Shown: positions 1-9,139, counted from the stretch's first letter. The stretch: 44,681 nt of DNA from Clostridia bacterium (GCA_017435865.1 JAFSEF010000087.1:1-44681); one strand, 5' to 3'. Notes: generated by a model not told the origin, from the letters alone. A program made the numbers and translations.

Positions 1-353
1 AAAAGTAGTGTTTTGAGCGATTAAAACAGAATAAATGACCAACGAGAATTGCTGTCTACTATATATTGTGTCCTTTTGAAGTATTGTTTTTATATGTGGT
101 AGGTTTTCGTAAGAATTGTCCCCTGTTAATTGTCACTTAATCGCTTTTTGAAAAAAAATGGACTTTTTCAGCGGTTTCGTACCGTCCCCGTGATTGGCTA
201 CATCCTGCCAAAACTTCCTATTTCTTAAGTTGACGACATTGCCCTGAAAGGGGCGACAAGGGGCCAGGTGGAGCAACAAGGAATTGAGTTGAGCGACAAG
301 GGAAAGTTGTCTGACTATCCGTGTAAAACCAAATATCCGCACGGATGCAAACC
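1..353. other. Gene-free left edge of the window
   Basis: I see no convincing gene here. The one short minus-strand open frame (133-342) has no ribosome-binding site and no recognisable motif. The stretch contains a degenerate copy of the CCCCTGAAAGGGG / GCGACAAGGGG repeat family found again near 31000-31365, and it ends at the terminator of the cell-wall operon. Confidence 0.6.
242..302. repeat. Degenerate REP-like repeat (CCCTGAAAGGGGCGACAAGGGG family)
   Basis: Positions 242-263 read CCCTGAAAGGGG followed by CGACAAGGGG. GCGACAAGGG-type motifs recur at about 270 and 291. The same motifs build the larger repeat cluster at 31008-31365, so this appears to be a decayed member of a dispersed intergenic family. 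I cannot tell from the sequence whether it is mobile. Confidence 0.5.
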
Positions 354-384
354 AAAAAGGAGCTGTGAAAACAGCTCCTTTTTT
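354..384 (-). terminator. Intrinsic terminator of the GTPase/SEDS/PBP operon
   Basis: A perfect stem GGAGCTGT/ACAGCTCC with a GAAA-type tetraloop is flanked by A and T runs. On the minus strand the stem is followed by a T tract, so it should stop transcription of the operon ending at 529. The A/T symmetry means it could work in both directions. Confidence 0.85.
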
Positions 385-422
385 AATGTGTTATGGTATT
401 GAATTGTATGTCGCTTATGAAT

Positions 423-541
423 TTGCAGCTTCGGTGCCGATCATTCGTATGTTGCAGCTTCGGTGTCGATCATTCATATGTTGCAGCTTCAGTGCTGATC
501 ATTCATATGTTGCGGATTTATTGCACGATTATTCGTATGTT
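423..541. repeat. 29-bp tandem repeats overlapping the 3' end of the PBP gene
   Basis: Four head-to-tail units start at 423, 452, 481 and 510 (period 29), and a partial unit starts at 540 (step 30). Read on the minus strand, each unit begins with a near-copy of GCTGCAACATACGAAT, which encodes the last residues (AATYE) of the PBP. The array therefore looks like repeated duplication of the gene's 3' end into its untranslated region. There are no variable spacers, so it is not a CRISPR array. Confidence 0.85.
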
Positions 542-2016
542 GCAGCGAGGTAGTCGATGACCGTCTGGATGTCGTCCACCAGTGCACCGCTGAGCTGCAG
601 GCCGTCGAGCTGCACCATCGTCAGGGTGTATTGCGGGTCTTCGGCAGGGAAGCTGCTTGTCAGCCAGATGTTGTTGCGGGTGTCGGACACCTCGGCGGTG
701 CCTGTTTTTGCATACACCGAGCCGGGTTGGTTGTTCCACTGCAGGCCGTAGTCATCGCCTGCCTGCAGCATACCTTTGCGGATGACTTCGCAGGCGGTTT
801 CGGACACGGTGAAACCGAGTTTGTGGGGTTTGCCCTCTTCACTTGTTTTGTTGGCGGGGTCGATCGAACGCAGCAGCATATAGGGGACAAGCATTTTGCC
901 GTCCGTCACGGCTGCGGACACAAAGATGTTCATGTACATGGGACTCAGCAGGAGCTTGCCTTGACCGAACGAGCTTTGCAGCAGTTCCCAACGGTCGTTT
1001 TCCGTGATGCCGTGGGACTGCACGAGCGTACCGAACTGTGTGGGAATGGTGCTGCCGATGCCGAGAGATTCAATGCCGTCGGTGTAAGCGAGCATATTTT
1101 TTTGTGTCACAAGGTCATAGGCTGCACGGCTGAACCACACGTTCGAGGACTTCTGAATGGCTTTGTAGATGTCCACATTGGTGTAATAATAATCGCCGTA
1201 GTTTGCGATGGTGCCCAGTCCCTCAAAGGTGTATTTGCCGCCGTCGTTGTCAAGCACGGGGAAGATGCCGTTGTCGGCAAAAACGGCAGCACTGACAAGC
1301 TTGAAAACCGAACCGGGGGTCAGTGCGGCGGTTGCGTTGTTGACGTATTCGCCGTTCTGATACAGCTGTTCTGCTTCCTCATTGGTCACGGACGGGTCAT
1401 AAGACGGGGTGCTGACCATGGCAAGCAGTTCGCCTGTTTTGCAGTTGGTCAGTACGCCTGCACCGATGTGATCCTGCAGCAGGGTATACAGCAATTCCTG
1501 CAGGTTGACGTCAATGGTCAGGTATACGTTGTCACCGCGTTGTGCATCGATGTTTTTCTTCTTCAATCCCACAAGCAGCTGATTGAAATAAACTTCCGCA
1601 CCTTCGCTGCCGTAGTATGCATCGGGTTGTGAGCCGATGACGTGGGCAACGCTGTGGGTGTAATAAAGCTGCCGTTGGGTGGTTCCGTCTTCATTCTGCA
1701 GCGTTTCGGCAAGCAGTTTGCCGTTGCGGTCATAAATCGGACCACGCAGATGCTCACGTTCAAGACTGGTGCTGACAATGCTCTTGTATTTTGCACTGTC
1801 GCCGTCCATGCGGTTGTTGAGCATGACCGAAAATGTGACGGGAATCAGCAGGCAGATGATCAGAAACAGGGAAAATGACATTCGCGTCAGAATGTACAGG
1901 GATCGGGTCGTCATGGTCGGACGCGGATTGTCAAGCAGCAGACGGAATCTGCCGGGCATCTGTGTTGCTTTGCGGACCGGGGAAGGTCGGTTATCCTTTT
2001 GCGAACGGTTCGTCAT
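529..2016 (-). CDS. pbpA: Class B penicillin-binding protein (PbpA/FtsI-type transpeptidase)
   Basis: This is a DD-transpeptidase that cross-links peptidoglycan from outside the membrane. Counting from the ATG at 2016, one membrane segment lies at about residues 39-64. The three penicillin-binding motifs are present: SVFK at about 236-239, SSN at about 290-292 and KTGTAE from about 437. The serine of SVFK is the predicted acyl-enzyme nucleophile. The protein is about 495 residues, usual for monofunctional PBPs that pair with a SEDS glycosyltransferase. The start overlaps the end of the upstream ftsW-like gene by 26 bp. AAAGGAGG lies 14 bp before the ATG at 2016, but a TTG at 2022 sits at a better 8-bp spacing and may be the true start. 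It is the last gene of the six-gene operon. The last codons lie inside a 29-bp tandem repeat. Confidence 0.93.
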   Translation of the reverse strand: MTNRSQKDNRPSPVRKATQMPGRFRLLLDNPRPTMTTRSLYILTRMSFSLFLIICLLIPVTFSVMLNNRMDGDSAKYKSIVSTSLEREHLRGPIYDRNGKLLAETLQNEDGTTQRQLYYTHSVAHVIGSQPDAYYGSEGAEVYFNQLLVGLKKKNIDAQRGDNVYLTIDVNLQELLYTLLQDHIGAGVLTNCKTGELLAMVSTPSYDPSVTNEEAEQLYQNGEYVNNATAALTPGSVFKLVSAAVFADNGIFPVLDNDGGKYTFEGLGTIANYGDYYYTNVDIYKAIQKSSNVWFSRAAYDLVTQKNMLAYTDGIESLGIGSTIPTQFGTLVQSHGITENDRWELLQSSFGQGKLLLSPMYMNIFVSAAVTDGKMLVPYMLLRSIDPANKTSEEGKPHKLGFTVSETACEVIRKGMLQAGDDYGLQWNNQPGSVYAKTGTAEVSDTRNNIWLTSSFPAEDPQYTLTMVQLDGLQLSGALVDDIQTVIDYLAATYE

Positions 2017-3568
2017 TGACAAGGAAACAACCTCCTTTCGTTTCGGCAGCTTCGGCAAAGTTGTCTGTATATTTTTTGTTTGTGCGGTGGTAATGCAGGT
2101 CGGTCACAAGAATCACGGCAAGCATCATAAAGCTGACCGCAAGGCTGGAACCGCCCTTACTGACAAGCGGAATGGTAATACCCGTCAGCGGCAGCAGGTT
2201 GTTGACACCCAGCACGTTGATGCACATCTGCACCACAAGGGTGGCTGCCATGAGGAATGCACCGTAGCGGCCGAACAGAGGACAGTTGCGGCAGACGATG
2301 TCGAGTGTGGTGTCGGCAAGAATCAGGAAGGCTGCAAGCATGACGAGGATGCTCAGGTAGCCGCCTGTCTGCAGAATGGACGTGTAGATGTAGTCCGATT
2401 CCCCGACGGGCACATAGGTGAACACGGGTCCTGTCGAAAACAGACCGCTGATGCCGATGGCATTGAGTGCACAGCGTGCCTGATACACATAGTATTCCTG
2501 AATAACGTCACGCAGCGTCTGACTCAGGTTCGGGTCGGTGCCGTCAATGTCCACGCAGACCATGAAACGCATATAAACCTTTTCGTAGTTGGATGTGAAT
2601 TTGTCGAGCACGGTGTTGATGAGCTTGCCGTGATCCTGCTCAAAGAAAGAGGGTTCTTCCTGCGTGATTTCTTCACCCTCTGCAGGCGGATCGGCATAGA
2701 CTTCTTCAATGTAGCTGTTGCCGAAGCTGATGACCACTGCCATCACCACGCAGACGAACACCGCGATGAAGCCGAGCAGACCGCCTGTCAGCAGCCAGCT
2801 TTTGCTGTAAATGATCAGAAACAGTGCAAACACGGCTGTCACGACCAACAGGCTGCCCAGTTCGCTCTGTGCGACATAGGTCAGGGCAAGCAGCAGGTAA
2901 ACGCTGACAAGGTAAAACAGTTTTTTGCGGTAGCTCATGTATTCTTCCGCAACACCTGCCACAAGGGCGGTGAAAAACAGAAAACCGAATTTGATGAATT
3001 CACCCGGCTGCAGGCGGCCGTTGAAGAGCCACTGCGAGCCTGTTGCAAGGGAATACCCTGCCGTTGCAATGGCGGCAAGACACAGCAGAATGCAAAAGAA
3101 CGGAACGGCTTTTGCCTGCAATTGCTGCCTGCCTGCGTGCATGACCCAGTAGCAGACCGCCATGCACACCGCACCTGCAACAATGCCGACCCCGATGAAC
3201 AGCAGGCTGTCGGTGACAATTTCACGCACATCCGTACCCGTGGTTTCGGGGAAGGTATCCACAAAAACGCACTGTGCGGAAAATCCCGTTGTCAGCAGCA
3301 AATCAGCCGCAAACAGCAAGGGTGCGTTGAGTTTTATGAGCCTTGACACACCGAGGAACAGGATGTCGGTAACACCGAACAACAGGGCAATCGAGGCAAT
3401 GTCGGCACGGATGTTGAACCGCAATGCAAGGCAATACAGCAGGTACAACTGATATACAAGGGTAAAACCGACCTGCACCAGAGGATTTGCAATCAGGGTG
3501 CGGAAAGTCAGCAGCACACGGTTGCCCGTGACGGGAAGTTGCTGCAAGGACAGTTTATTGCTCTGCAT
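1991..3568 (-). CDS. FtsW/RodA/SpoVE-family SEDS peptidoglycan glycosyltransferase
   Basis: This is a polytopic membrane protein of 525 residues with about ten hydrophobic segments. It should polymerise lipid II into glycan strands together with the class B PBP encoded next. Diagnostic sequences are LQPGEFIKFGF in the middle, QSELGSLL after it (family usually QPDLGT), and GITIPLVSKGGSSL at about residue 463, which corresponds to the family's C-terminal SYGGSS signature with Lys in place of Tyr. A large loop of roughly 100 residues rich in Glu/Asp precedes the last membrane segments. The start at 3568 is chosen for AAGGAGG eight bases upstream; it overlaps the preceding gene by 14 bp. Whether it serves elongation, division or sporulation cannot be told from the sequence. 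Confidence 0.92.
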   Translation of the reverse strand: MQSNKLSLQQLPVTGNRVLLTFRTLIANPLVQVGFTLVYQLYLLYCLALRFNIRADIASIALLFGVTDILFLGVSRLIKLNAPLLFAADLLLTTGFSAQCVFVDTFPETTGTDVREIVTDSLLFIGVGIVAGAVCMAVCYWVMHAGRQQLQAKAVPFFCILLCLAAIATAGYSLATGSQWLFNGRLQPGEFIKFGFLFFTALVAGVAEEYMSYRKKLFYLVSVYLLLALTYVAQSELGSLLVVTAVFALFLIIYSKSWLLTGGLLGFIAVFVCVVMAVVISFGNSYIEEVYADPPAEGEEITQEEPSFFEQDHGKLINTVLDKFTSNYEKVYMRFMVCVDIDGTDPNLSQTLRDVIQEYYVYQARCALNAIGISGLFSTGPVFTYVPVGESDYIYTSILQTGGYLSILVMLAAFLILADTTLDIVCRNCPLFGRYGAFLMAATLVVQMCINVLGVNNLLPLTGITIPLVSKGGSSLAVSFMMLAVILVTDLHYHRTNKKYTDNFAEAAETKGGCFLVNDEPFAKG

Positions 3569-4154
3569 CCGTATCGCCTCCTTGTATTGCCGCAACGGCA
3601 AGTTGTTTTGTCTCTTTTTCAGCGGCAGATTCCGTAATAAAGGCTTTGAAACGGAATGTCTGCGCGATGTTGAAATAAACGGGTTCGTCCCTTACAAGCA
3701 CCGCATCGGCCGCAACGGGGTCAAAGCGGCTTTCGCCTGCCGCAATGGAATAATCCCCGGGACGGTAGACCTTTTTGTTGGTGTCGGGCAGCAGCAGGAA
3801 TTCACCCGTGGGCTGCACAAACACATAGGCATGACGGCGGTTGTCATAAAAAACGGAACAATAGATGTCACCCACCTCATAAGAGGGGTCCAGTGACAGG
3901 TAAAATCCTTCGGCATTGCCGATGGTAAAGCTTTCTTCGCGGATGTAAACGGTGCGGCGGTTGGCTGCGTTTTCACCCGTCCACACCGTCAGGCACAGTA
4001 CGGGGATGTCGGTTCGCTCACGCTGTGTGGCGGCATCCTTGGTGCCGAAGCGGAAGACGGCAAGCATTTCCTGCCATTGCCGGGCAAACCCGCGTTTTAT
4101 TTTTTGCAGCATCACACCGATGCTTTTCAGAAGGGCAAACAACAGGTCAGTCAT
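3555..4154 (-). CDS. FHA-like domain protein of the cell-wall operon
   Basis: A 199-residue protein with a basic amphipathic N-terminal helix (about 1-35) and a beta-rich C-terminal domain. The pattern ESFTIGNAEG, LSLDPSYEVGD, CSVFYDNRRHAYVF and a late YRPGDYSIAAGESRF follows the strand order of forkhead-associated domains, with TIGN in the place of the usual IGR. The conserved Arg and Ser that bind phosphothreonine are not evident, so it may be a degenerate or non-phosphopeptide-binding FHA fold. AGGAGG six bases before the ATG at 4154 supports the start. In Actinobacteria, FHA proteins sit beside rodA-pbpA, which makes the neighbourhood suggestive. The FHA call is an inference from pattern only. 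Confidence 0.55.
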   Translation of the reverse strand: MTDLLFALLKSIGVMLQKIKRGFARQWQEMLAVFRFGTKDAATQRERTDIPVLCLTVWTGENAANRRTVYIREESFTIGNAEGFYLSLDPSYEVGDIYCSVFYDNRRHAYVFVQPTGEFLLLPDTNKKVYRPGDYSIAAGESRFDPVAADAVLVRDEPVYFNIAQTFRFKAFITESAAEKETKQLAVAAIQGGDTDAEQ

Positions 4155-4167
4155 TGCAATCCTCCTT

Positions 4168-6501
4168 TCAGCAGACAAGCGACACAACGGCCGCTGTCAG
4201 CATGGTAAGACCGGGGGAAAGCAGAAGTCCTGACAGGCTTTTTTTACGTAGAACAAGGTGCAGCACCACCAGTACGGCACCGACGGCTGCAAACAAATAC
4301 GGTGCAATCGTCTGCCATGTTGAGGGGGCAAGTTCCTGCGGCAGGCTTGCGGGCTGCACAAACAGCACCATCACGCACAGCACCGTGACCGCACACTGCA
4401 GCAACCACGGCAGGACTTTTCCCACAGCCGAAAGGAAGCGACGCGGTACGGATTTGTTGTTGACCGAAAGGTCGGCGGCATTGGTTGCAGGATACAACCG
4501 CAGGCAGAAATCTTTACGCATCTGCACCAGAAAACGTGCATAGGCAATGTATTCTTTTTCGCCCGTAAGCACGTCGGGAGCCAACACAACAAGCTGTCTG
4601 CACAGCAGCGTTTCAAGCCGCAGGTGCATGGGTGTTGCAGGCAGGTAACCGACAGCGTTGAGAATGGCAGGCACAAGGGTGTGAATATCTTCCCATGTGC
4701 AGTCTTTTGCAAGCAATTCCGCAAGGCGGCTGACGGCACTCTCACGCACACGCTGTGCTTTTTCGGGGTCGGTCGGCAGATGCAGCTCGCTGAGCTTTTG
4801 CAGGGAATCGTATTTTGCGGCAAGCGGTTCAACGGGGCCTGACGAGGGCAGGTCTTCTTCACGAAGCTGCAAGGCTTTGATGCACACAAGCAGGTCATCG
4901 TAAGCGATGTGCTTGTGCAGGAGTATTTCTGCGGCGGCCGTGAGTCTTGCCTTGTCATTCTGCAATCCGACCGCACACGCACCGCAGAACCATGCAAGAG
5001 CGGTTTTGTCGGTGGTTTTTTCGAGCAATGTTTCAAAACGGGCAAGCAGGCAGGAAAGCACCGCCTGTGCCGTGGACGGACGTTTGTAGAGTTTGTTGAT
5101 GCAGCCGAGCCAATCGTCGTTGCCGTCTTCAAAATAGGCATCGAGTGCACGGTTGGTGACTGCCTGTGCATAGGCGGGATTGTCCGCTTCGAGAACACGC
5201 AGACCCTCATAGAAAGAGGTTGGGGTGGGTTTTTCGGGCAATGCAAAGGTGAAGTGCATTTTCATTTTCATGTCACGCAACAGGGACAGACTCTGCTGCG
5301 AGTCGCCGAGTTTTTCGGACAGAATGTGCAGGAAGTCGGTTTTCTCGCCGGTTTCGGCAAACACATAGCTTGCCGCAAGCAGTGCAAGGTAGCCGTCCTG
5401 CTCTTTGTTTTCGTAGGCATCAATGCCGCGTTCTGCCAATGCGTGGACGTTGGAAAGCAGCAGAGAACGCACTGTTTTTGCCTGTTCGGCAGAGGACAGA
5501 CCCATGCCGACGGCAGCACCGCACAGATCAAACCAATCCGCATCGGCGTTGGTGAAATAGAAAGAAAAAGCAGTCACATCCGCTGTCTTTACGGCAGGCA
5601 GAATGCCTTTTTCGGCAAGCATCAGTTCCAGAAGCGGCAGGCGGAGTTCTTTTTCGCCGCTGCAGCACAGCACCCAGTTTTCAAGAATCGGGCAGATCTT
5701 TTTGCGGTAGGCGGTCAGACCGTTTGCTGCAATGTATGTGCCGAGTTTTTCGAACACGGCAGCGATTGCATAGGAGGGCACAGGGTGCAGCAGGTCAAAA
5801 ACCGCTTCGGGTGCGTTGGCAAGCAGAAGATGGCTGCAATCGAAGCTCTTGTTGTAGGTTTCTTTTTCTGCCGAAAAACGCAGACGAACCTGTTTTTGCA
5901 GGCTGTCGGGCAGCAGCAGAAGCAGAAGGGATGCAAGGGCAAGCATCTCGTCGGATGCTCGGAAGTCATCGTCGGATGCACCGCCGTAAGGTACGGACAT
6001 GGTGACGGGAATACCGCCGTTCATAAACGGAGCAAAGGCACATTGCAGCAGGGCTGCCACGGCACGTGCATCTTTACCGAGCAGGTCGCAAAGGCTGTCG
6101 GCAGGAACGGAAAGCCGTCTGTTTTCGAGTTTGGGAAGCAGGCGGGTTTCGTGGATGACCGCAGCATCGCTTCGCAAGGTCAGCGTTGCGATGAGGTGGT
6201 CTGCTTTGTGTTGTACGGTGGCGGCTGCTTTGTAAGCACCTGTTTCGTCCGGGATGGTCAGATGAAAAAACTGACCGCGGCCGTCACGTCTGATGAACAC
6301 CTTGCAGAATCTGCCGAGAACGGGGCAGAACAAAAAGCGTTCTTCATTGCGGTAGCCGCTGAATGAAATGCGGCAGACAAAGTCACGCAGTGCCGTGTGC
6401 AGACGTTCATCGGTGATGCTGCCTGCAAGGATCTGCTGACCGACTTCAGGCAGGCTGCCGTAATAAAACTGATCAAAACGCAGTGAAATTTCCTGACTCA
6501 T
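4168..6501 (-). CDS. Large membrane-anchored protein, GAP1-like GTPase partner (tentative)
   Basis: A 777-residue protein. The N-terminal about 100 residues (FDQFYYGSLPEVGQQIL, then VLGRFCKVFIRRDGRGQFF) resemble the N-terminal domain of the predicted GTPase-associated protein 1 (GAP1) family. The middle is a long alpha-helical region with no motif I recognise, and the last about 80 residues hold two or three membrane segments (about 695-777). The next gene upstream encodes a zinc-ribbon P-loop GTPase only 13 bp away, matching the known pairing of GAP1 proteins with such GTPases. AGGAGG lies eight bases before the ATG at 6501. I infer that it is a regulatory or scaffold partner of the GTPase that tethers it to the membrane near the FtsW-like and PBP proteins. 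The family assignment needs a profile search. Confidence 0.5.
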   Translation of the reverse strand: MSQEISLRFDQFYYGSLPEVGQQILAGSITDERLHTALRDFVCRISFSGYRNEERFLFCPVLGRFCKVFIRRDGRGQFFHLTIPDETGAYKAAATVQHKADHLIATLTLRSDAAVIHETRLLPKLENRRLSVPADSLCDLLGKDARAVAALLQCAFAPFMNGGIPVTMSVPYGGASDDDFRASDEMLALASLLLLLLPDSLQKQVRLRFSAEKETYNKSFDCSHLLLANAPEAVFDLLHPVPSYAIAAVFEKLGTYIAANGLTAYRKKICPILENWVLCCSGEKELRLPLLELMLAEKGILPAVKTADVTAFSFYFTNADADWFDLCGAAVGMGLSSAEQAKTVRSLLLSNVHALAERGIDAYENKEQDGYLALLAASYVFAETGEKTDFLHILSEKLGDSQQSLSLLRDMKMKMHFTFALPEKPTPTSFYEGLRVLEADNPAYAQAVTNRALDAYFEDGNDDWLGCINKLYKRPSTAQAVLSCLLARFETLLEKTTDKTALAWFCGACAVGLQNDKARLTAAAEILLHKHIAYDDLLVCIKALQLREEDLPSSGPVEPLAAKYDSLQKLSELHLPTDPEKAQRVRESAVSRLAELLAKDCTWEDIHTLVPAILNAVGYLPATPMHLRLETLLCRQLVVLAPDVLTGEKEYIAYARFLVQMRKDFCLRLYPATNAADLSVNNKSVPRRFLSAVGKVLPWLLQCAVTVLCVMVLFVQPASLPQELAPSTWQTIAPYLFAAVGAVLVVLHLVLRKKSLSGLLLSPGLTMLTAAVVSLVC

Positions 6502-6514
6502 TCGCGATCCCTCC

Positions 6515-8470
6515 TTATTCGTAGATTTTGTTGAGGAACCAGTACAGCGGTTCCGTCAGGTTGACAGGGTCCCAACCCTCTGCGAAGAAACGCAGAACGG
6601 AGTTTTCTTCAAATGCTTCCATGCCCAGAGCCGACACGGGGAACACGCTCAGGTCGCGTGCATGGCGGATGCAGGCAGAAAGATTGATGCTGTCATCGGG
6701 GAAAATATGCCGCAGATAATACTGCCGCAGCATATTCGCCTGCTCGTCAAACTGCACTTCGCAACCCGTGGACTGTGCGGGTCTTTCGTTGTGCGTGAAC
6801 AGACGGTTTTCGGCAATGGCGGCAAGTCGGAAACTGCCTTCGGACGGCACAAAACGCTTACGCATTTCTTCGTCCTCGCAAACGGCAGTGATGACATCCT
6901 GTAAGGTGACATTGGTTTGTGTTTCTTCGGGTTCGACGCTGTATCTGACAATGGAACTGCGGAACAGAAGATCCGAAAAGCGGTTGATGACATAGCCTGC
7001 GATCTCCTCGGGGGAACAGTGCAGATATTCGGCAACAAGGCGGTTGCACAGCTGCGAGAGTGCATTGGTCTGCACCGTTGCGGTGGGAGTCGTCAGGTGG
7101 AAACGCATGATGCGGGTGAATGTATCGCTGAAATCCTTTTCAAAAGATTGGGTCAGCCGTTGCAGAAAAGCCTCCTTGTCGGCCTTGGGAATGATCAGTG
7201 CAAGGTGCGGCAGACCGTGACTCAGGGAGTTTTCGATGAAACTGTTGACGGATGCAAGTCCTGTTTCCGAGGTGCACACGTCTGCAAACAGGAACAGGGC
7301 ATCGGCAGTGCGGTAAAGGTCTGTGTTGTTGACACCCTCAATGTGCATGGCAAGGTTTTCACCGGGGAAGTCACAGATGTTGACGAAACGGCGGCGGACT
7401 TTGCCGTTTATTTTTTTGTGCAGCACAAACAAAAACGGAATCGGACGGGTGTCGAGTGTGCCGCTGCCTGCCGCTGTCCCGGTTTGCGTAAAAGAAAACA
7501 CATCGGGTGTTGCAGGGGCAGGCGTCATGGCTGCGTTGAAAACATCCACAGGCGACATGGGCTGCTGTGAACGGTTGCCCACGGAAAAAGAGGATTTACG
7601 CAGATTCTGCTCGTCAATGGCTTCACGGGCGGTCTGATTGGGGATGATGCCTTTGGAAAACTTGTCGATCCGTTCGGCAAGCTCGGCATCCAGCGGTTCG
7701 GGAATGCTCAGCCAGCAATCGTTGTTGACGGGCACATTTCTGTTTTTGTAAAGGTAATAAAGCAAAGCGGTCTGCCATACGGTTTTGCCGACCTTGGGAT
7801 CACCGATGAGGTTGATGCTCAGCGGATCGTCCGTGATATCCAGAAATACGTTCGGCAGCAGACGTTTGCAGTAGGGGCACACGGGGGTCAGGGCAAGTGC
7901 AAGAATGTATTTGTCGCTTTTGAGCTCCTTGTCACGGAATCGAAGCTCCATTCTGTCCATGCCGTCAATGCGGTTGCGGATGACCTGCAACTGCGGCATG
8001 GAGGCGTTTTTGCCCGAACGCATTTTTTTGCGTCTGAGGTAGGCATCGCGGAATGCCCAGTACCAGACCGCATTCAGCACATGGCTTTTTGCGGTGCCTG
8101 TGTAGTTGACGGGATCAAAAGAAAAACGGGTACCCAGGGAATACTGTGCAAGGTCAAACAATTCCTTGTAGTCCTGCGGAATGTCATTGTGAATGATCAT
8201 CCATGCAATGCTGCGGTGTTTGTTTTTTTCGGTCAAGGACTGCACAAACGCAAGCGAACGGTTGAAATTGGTGGTGTCATGCAGTGCATCGGCTGCTTTT
8301 TGTGCACCCAGACGGTCGGCAACACCGTTTTTGCCGCGGTTCTGCTTTGCACCGTTTTCGATTGCCTGTTTGTTGGCTTTGAAGGCGGTTTTTTCAATGC
8401 GGCCGCCGTCAAGCAAATCCATGGCAATGGTTTCGCGGCAGTACGGACAGCGTTTGAGTTCATATTCCAT
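6515..8470 (-). CDS. Zinc-ribbon P-loop GTPase (double-GTPase/TRAFAC-like)
   Basis: A 651-residue predicted GTPase. A CPYC pair at residues 8-11 and a second CPYC at 198-201 could together form one zinc ribbon split by a helical insertion. The nucleotide-binding domain follows at once: P-loop GDPKVGKT (223-230), a DFPG switch II motif (367-370) and PKADK (428-432) in the place of the base-recognition NKxD motif. A poorly conserved segment rich in Ser/Pro/Thr (about 295-345) interrupts the domain. This order resembles the double-GTPase proteins found next to GAP1-type partners. GGAGG seven bases before the ATG fixes the start. There are no membrane segments, so recruitment to the membrane would have to come from the partner protein. 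The role in cell-wall synthesis is inferred from the operon only. Confidence 0.75.
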   Translation of the reverse strand: MEYELKRCPYCRETIAMDLLDGGRIEKTAFKANKQAIENGAKQNRGKNGVADRLGAQKAADALHDTTNFNRSLAFVQSLTEKNKHRSIAWMIIHNDIPQDYKELFDLAQYSLGTRFSFDPVNYTGTAKSHVLNAVWYWAFRDAYLRRKKMRSGKNASMPQLQVIRNRIDGMDRMELRFRDKELKSDKYILALALTPVCPYCKRLLPNVFLDITDDPLSINLIGDPKVGKTVWQTALLYYLYKNRNVPVNNDCWLSIPEPLDAELAERIDKFSKGIIPNQTAREAIDEQNLRKSSFSVGNRSQQPMSPVDVFNAAMTPAPATPDVFSFTQTGTAAGSGTLDTRPIPFLFVLHKKINGKVRRRFVNICDFPGENLAMHIEGVNNTDLYRTADALFLFADVCTSETGLASVNSFIENSLSHGLPHLALIIPKADKEAFLQRLTQSFEKDFSDTFTRIMRFHLTTPTATVQTNALSQLCNRLVAEYLHCSPEEIAGYVINRFSDLLFRSSIVRYSVEPEETQTNVTLQDVITAVCEDEEMRKRFVPSEGSFRLAAIAENRLFTHNERPAQSTGCEVQFDEQANMLRQYYLRHIFPDDSINLSACIRHARDLSVFPVSALGMEAFEENSVLRFFAEGWDPVNLTEPLYWFLNKIYE

Positions 8471-8487
8471 TGTGTAGCCTCCTTCTT

Positions 8488-9090
8488 TTATGTTACGGGC
8501 AGTTGCCAGCAGCAGTGTCCCGAACAGATGAATTTCAGTGTGAAGCTGCGTTCGGTGTCCGTCAGCAGGTAGGATGTGTCGAGTGTGATGTACAGCGGAC
8601 GGTCATTGAGCTTCTGCGGATTGCCGATGCTTTTTCCGTTGGGCTGCAGCTCATACAGGTACAGGTCGGGACCGCTGTACTGCACCGTACGCAGGTTCAT
8701 GCCCTTGCCGACACGGTTCGGAGCCGTCCAGATCCGCAGGCGGTTGCCTTTTGTGCGGCGGACGGTGACAAAGGAAATGCTCACACCGTCGTTTTCTTCG
8801 AGTCCTGTTTTGTTCGGGGTTGCAATGTGCAGTGCTTCAAAACGGAAAAAGTCACTGTTGAATGCAATGTTTTGCGGCTTTGCATTGGGGACGGCAGCAA
8901 AACCGAGATACGTCCGTCCCGGCTGCACGGGGTCCTCGGGCAGAACAAAATACTGGCATTGTATGTAGAGCGTCTGCGGACAAAGTTGCAGCAACATTTT
9001 TTCACCCAATGAACGGGTGGACTTTTTGTCTGCCAACCGCAATGCCCACTTTTTTGTGCTCTTCTGCAGGCTGCTGCGCAACGAATTCAT
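8488..9090 (-). CDS. Unknown protein, first gene of the GTPase/SEDS/PBP operon
   Basis: A 200-residue protein I do not recognise. It has a basic N-terminus, no signal peptide and no membrane segment, and a beta-strand-rich body with several short alternating hydrophobic stretches. It could be a small beta-sandwich adaptor, but no motif confirms this. The start at 9090 is chosen because CGGAGG lies seven bases upstream; a longer frame reaching 9168 would run through the promoter. It is the first gene after the consensus promoter at 9140-9168 and ends 17 bp before the GTPase gene. Confidence 0.75.
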   Translation of the reverse strand: MNSLRSSLQKSTKKWALRLADKKSTRSLGEKMLLQLCPQTLYIQCQYFVLPEDPVQPGRTYLGFAAVPNAKPQNIAFNSDFFRFEALHIATPNKTGLEENDGVSISFVTVRRTKGNRLRIWTAPNRVGKGMNLRTVQYSGPDLYLYELQPNGKSIGNPQKLNDRPLYITLDTSYLLTDTERSFTLKFICSGHCCWQLPVT

Positions 9091-9139
9091 GTGACAACCT
9101 CCGTTTTTTGTATTTTTAAAGAATAATAATCTAATATAT

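Noticed and set aside
133-342. 69-residue minus-strand frame at the left edge
   Set aside because: It has no ribosome-binding site or motif and overlaps a degenerate repeat.
423-541. 29-bp repeats as a CRISPR array
   Set aside because: Units are directly adjacent with no spacers, no cas gene is near, and the units derive from the end of the PBP gene.
4909-6366. 485-residue plus-strand frame inside the GAP1-like gene
   Set aside because: It is antisense to a gene with a good ribosome-binding site and operon context, and it shows no motif.
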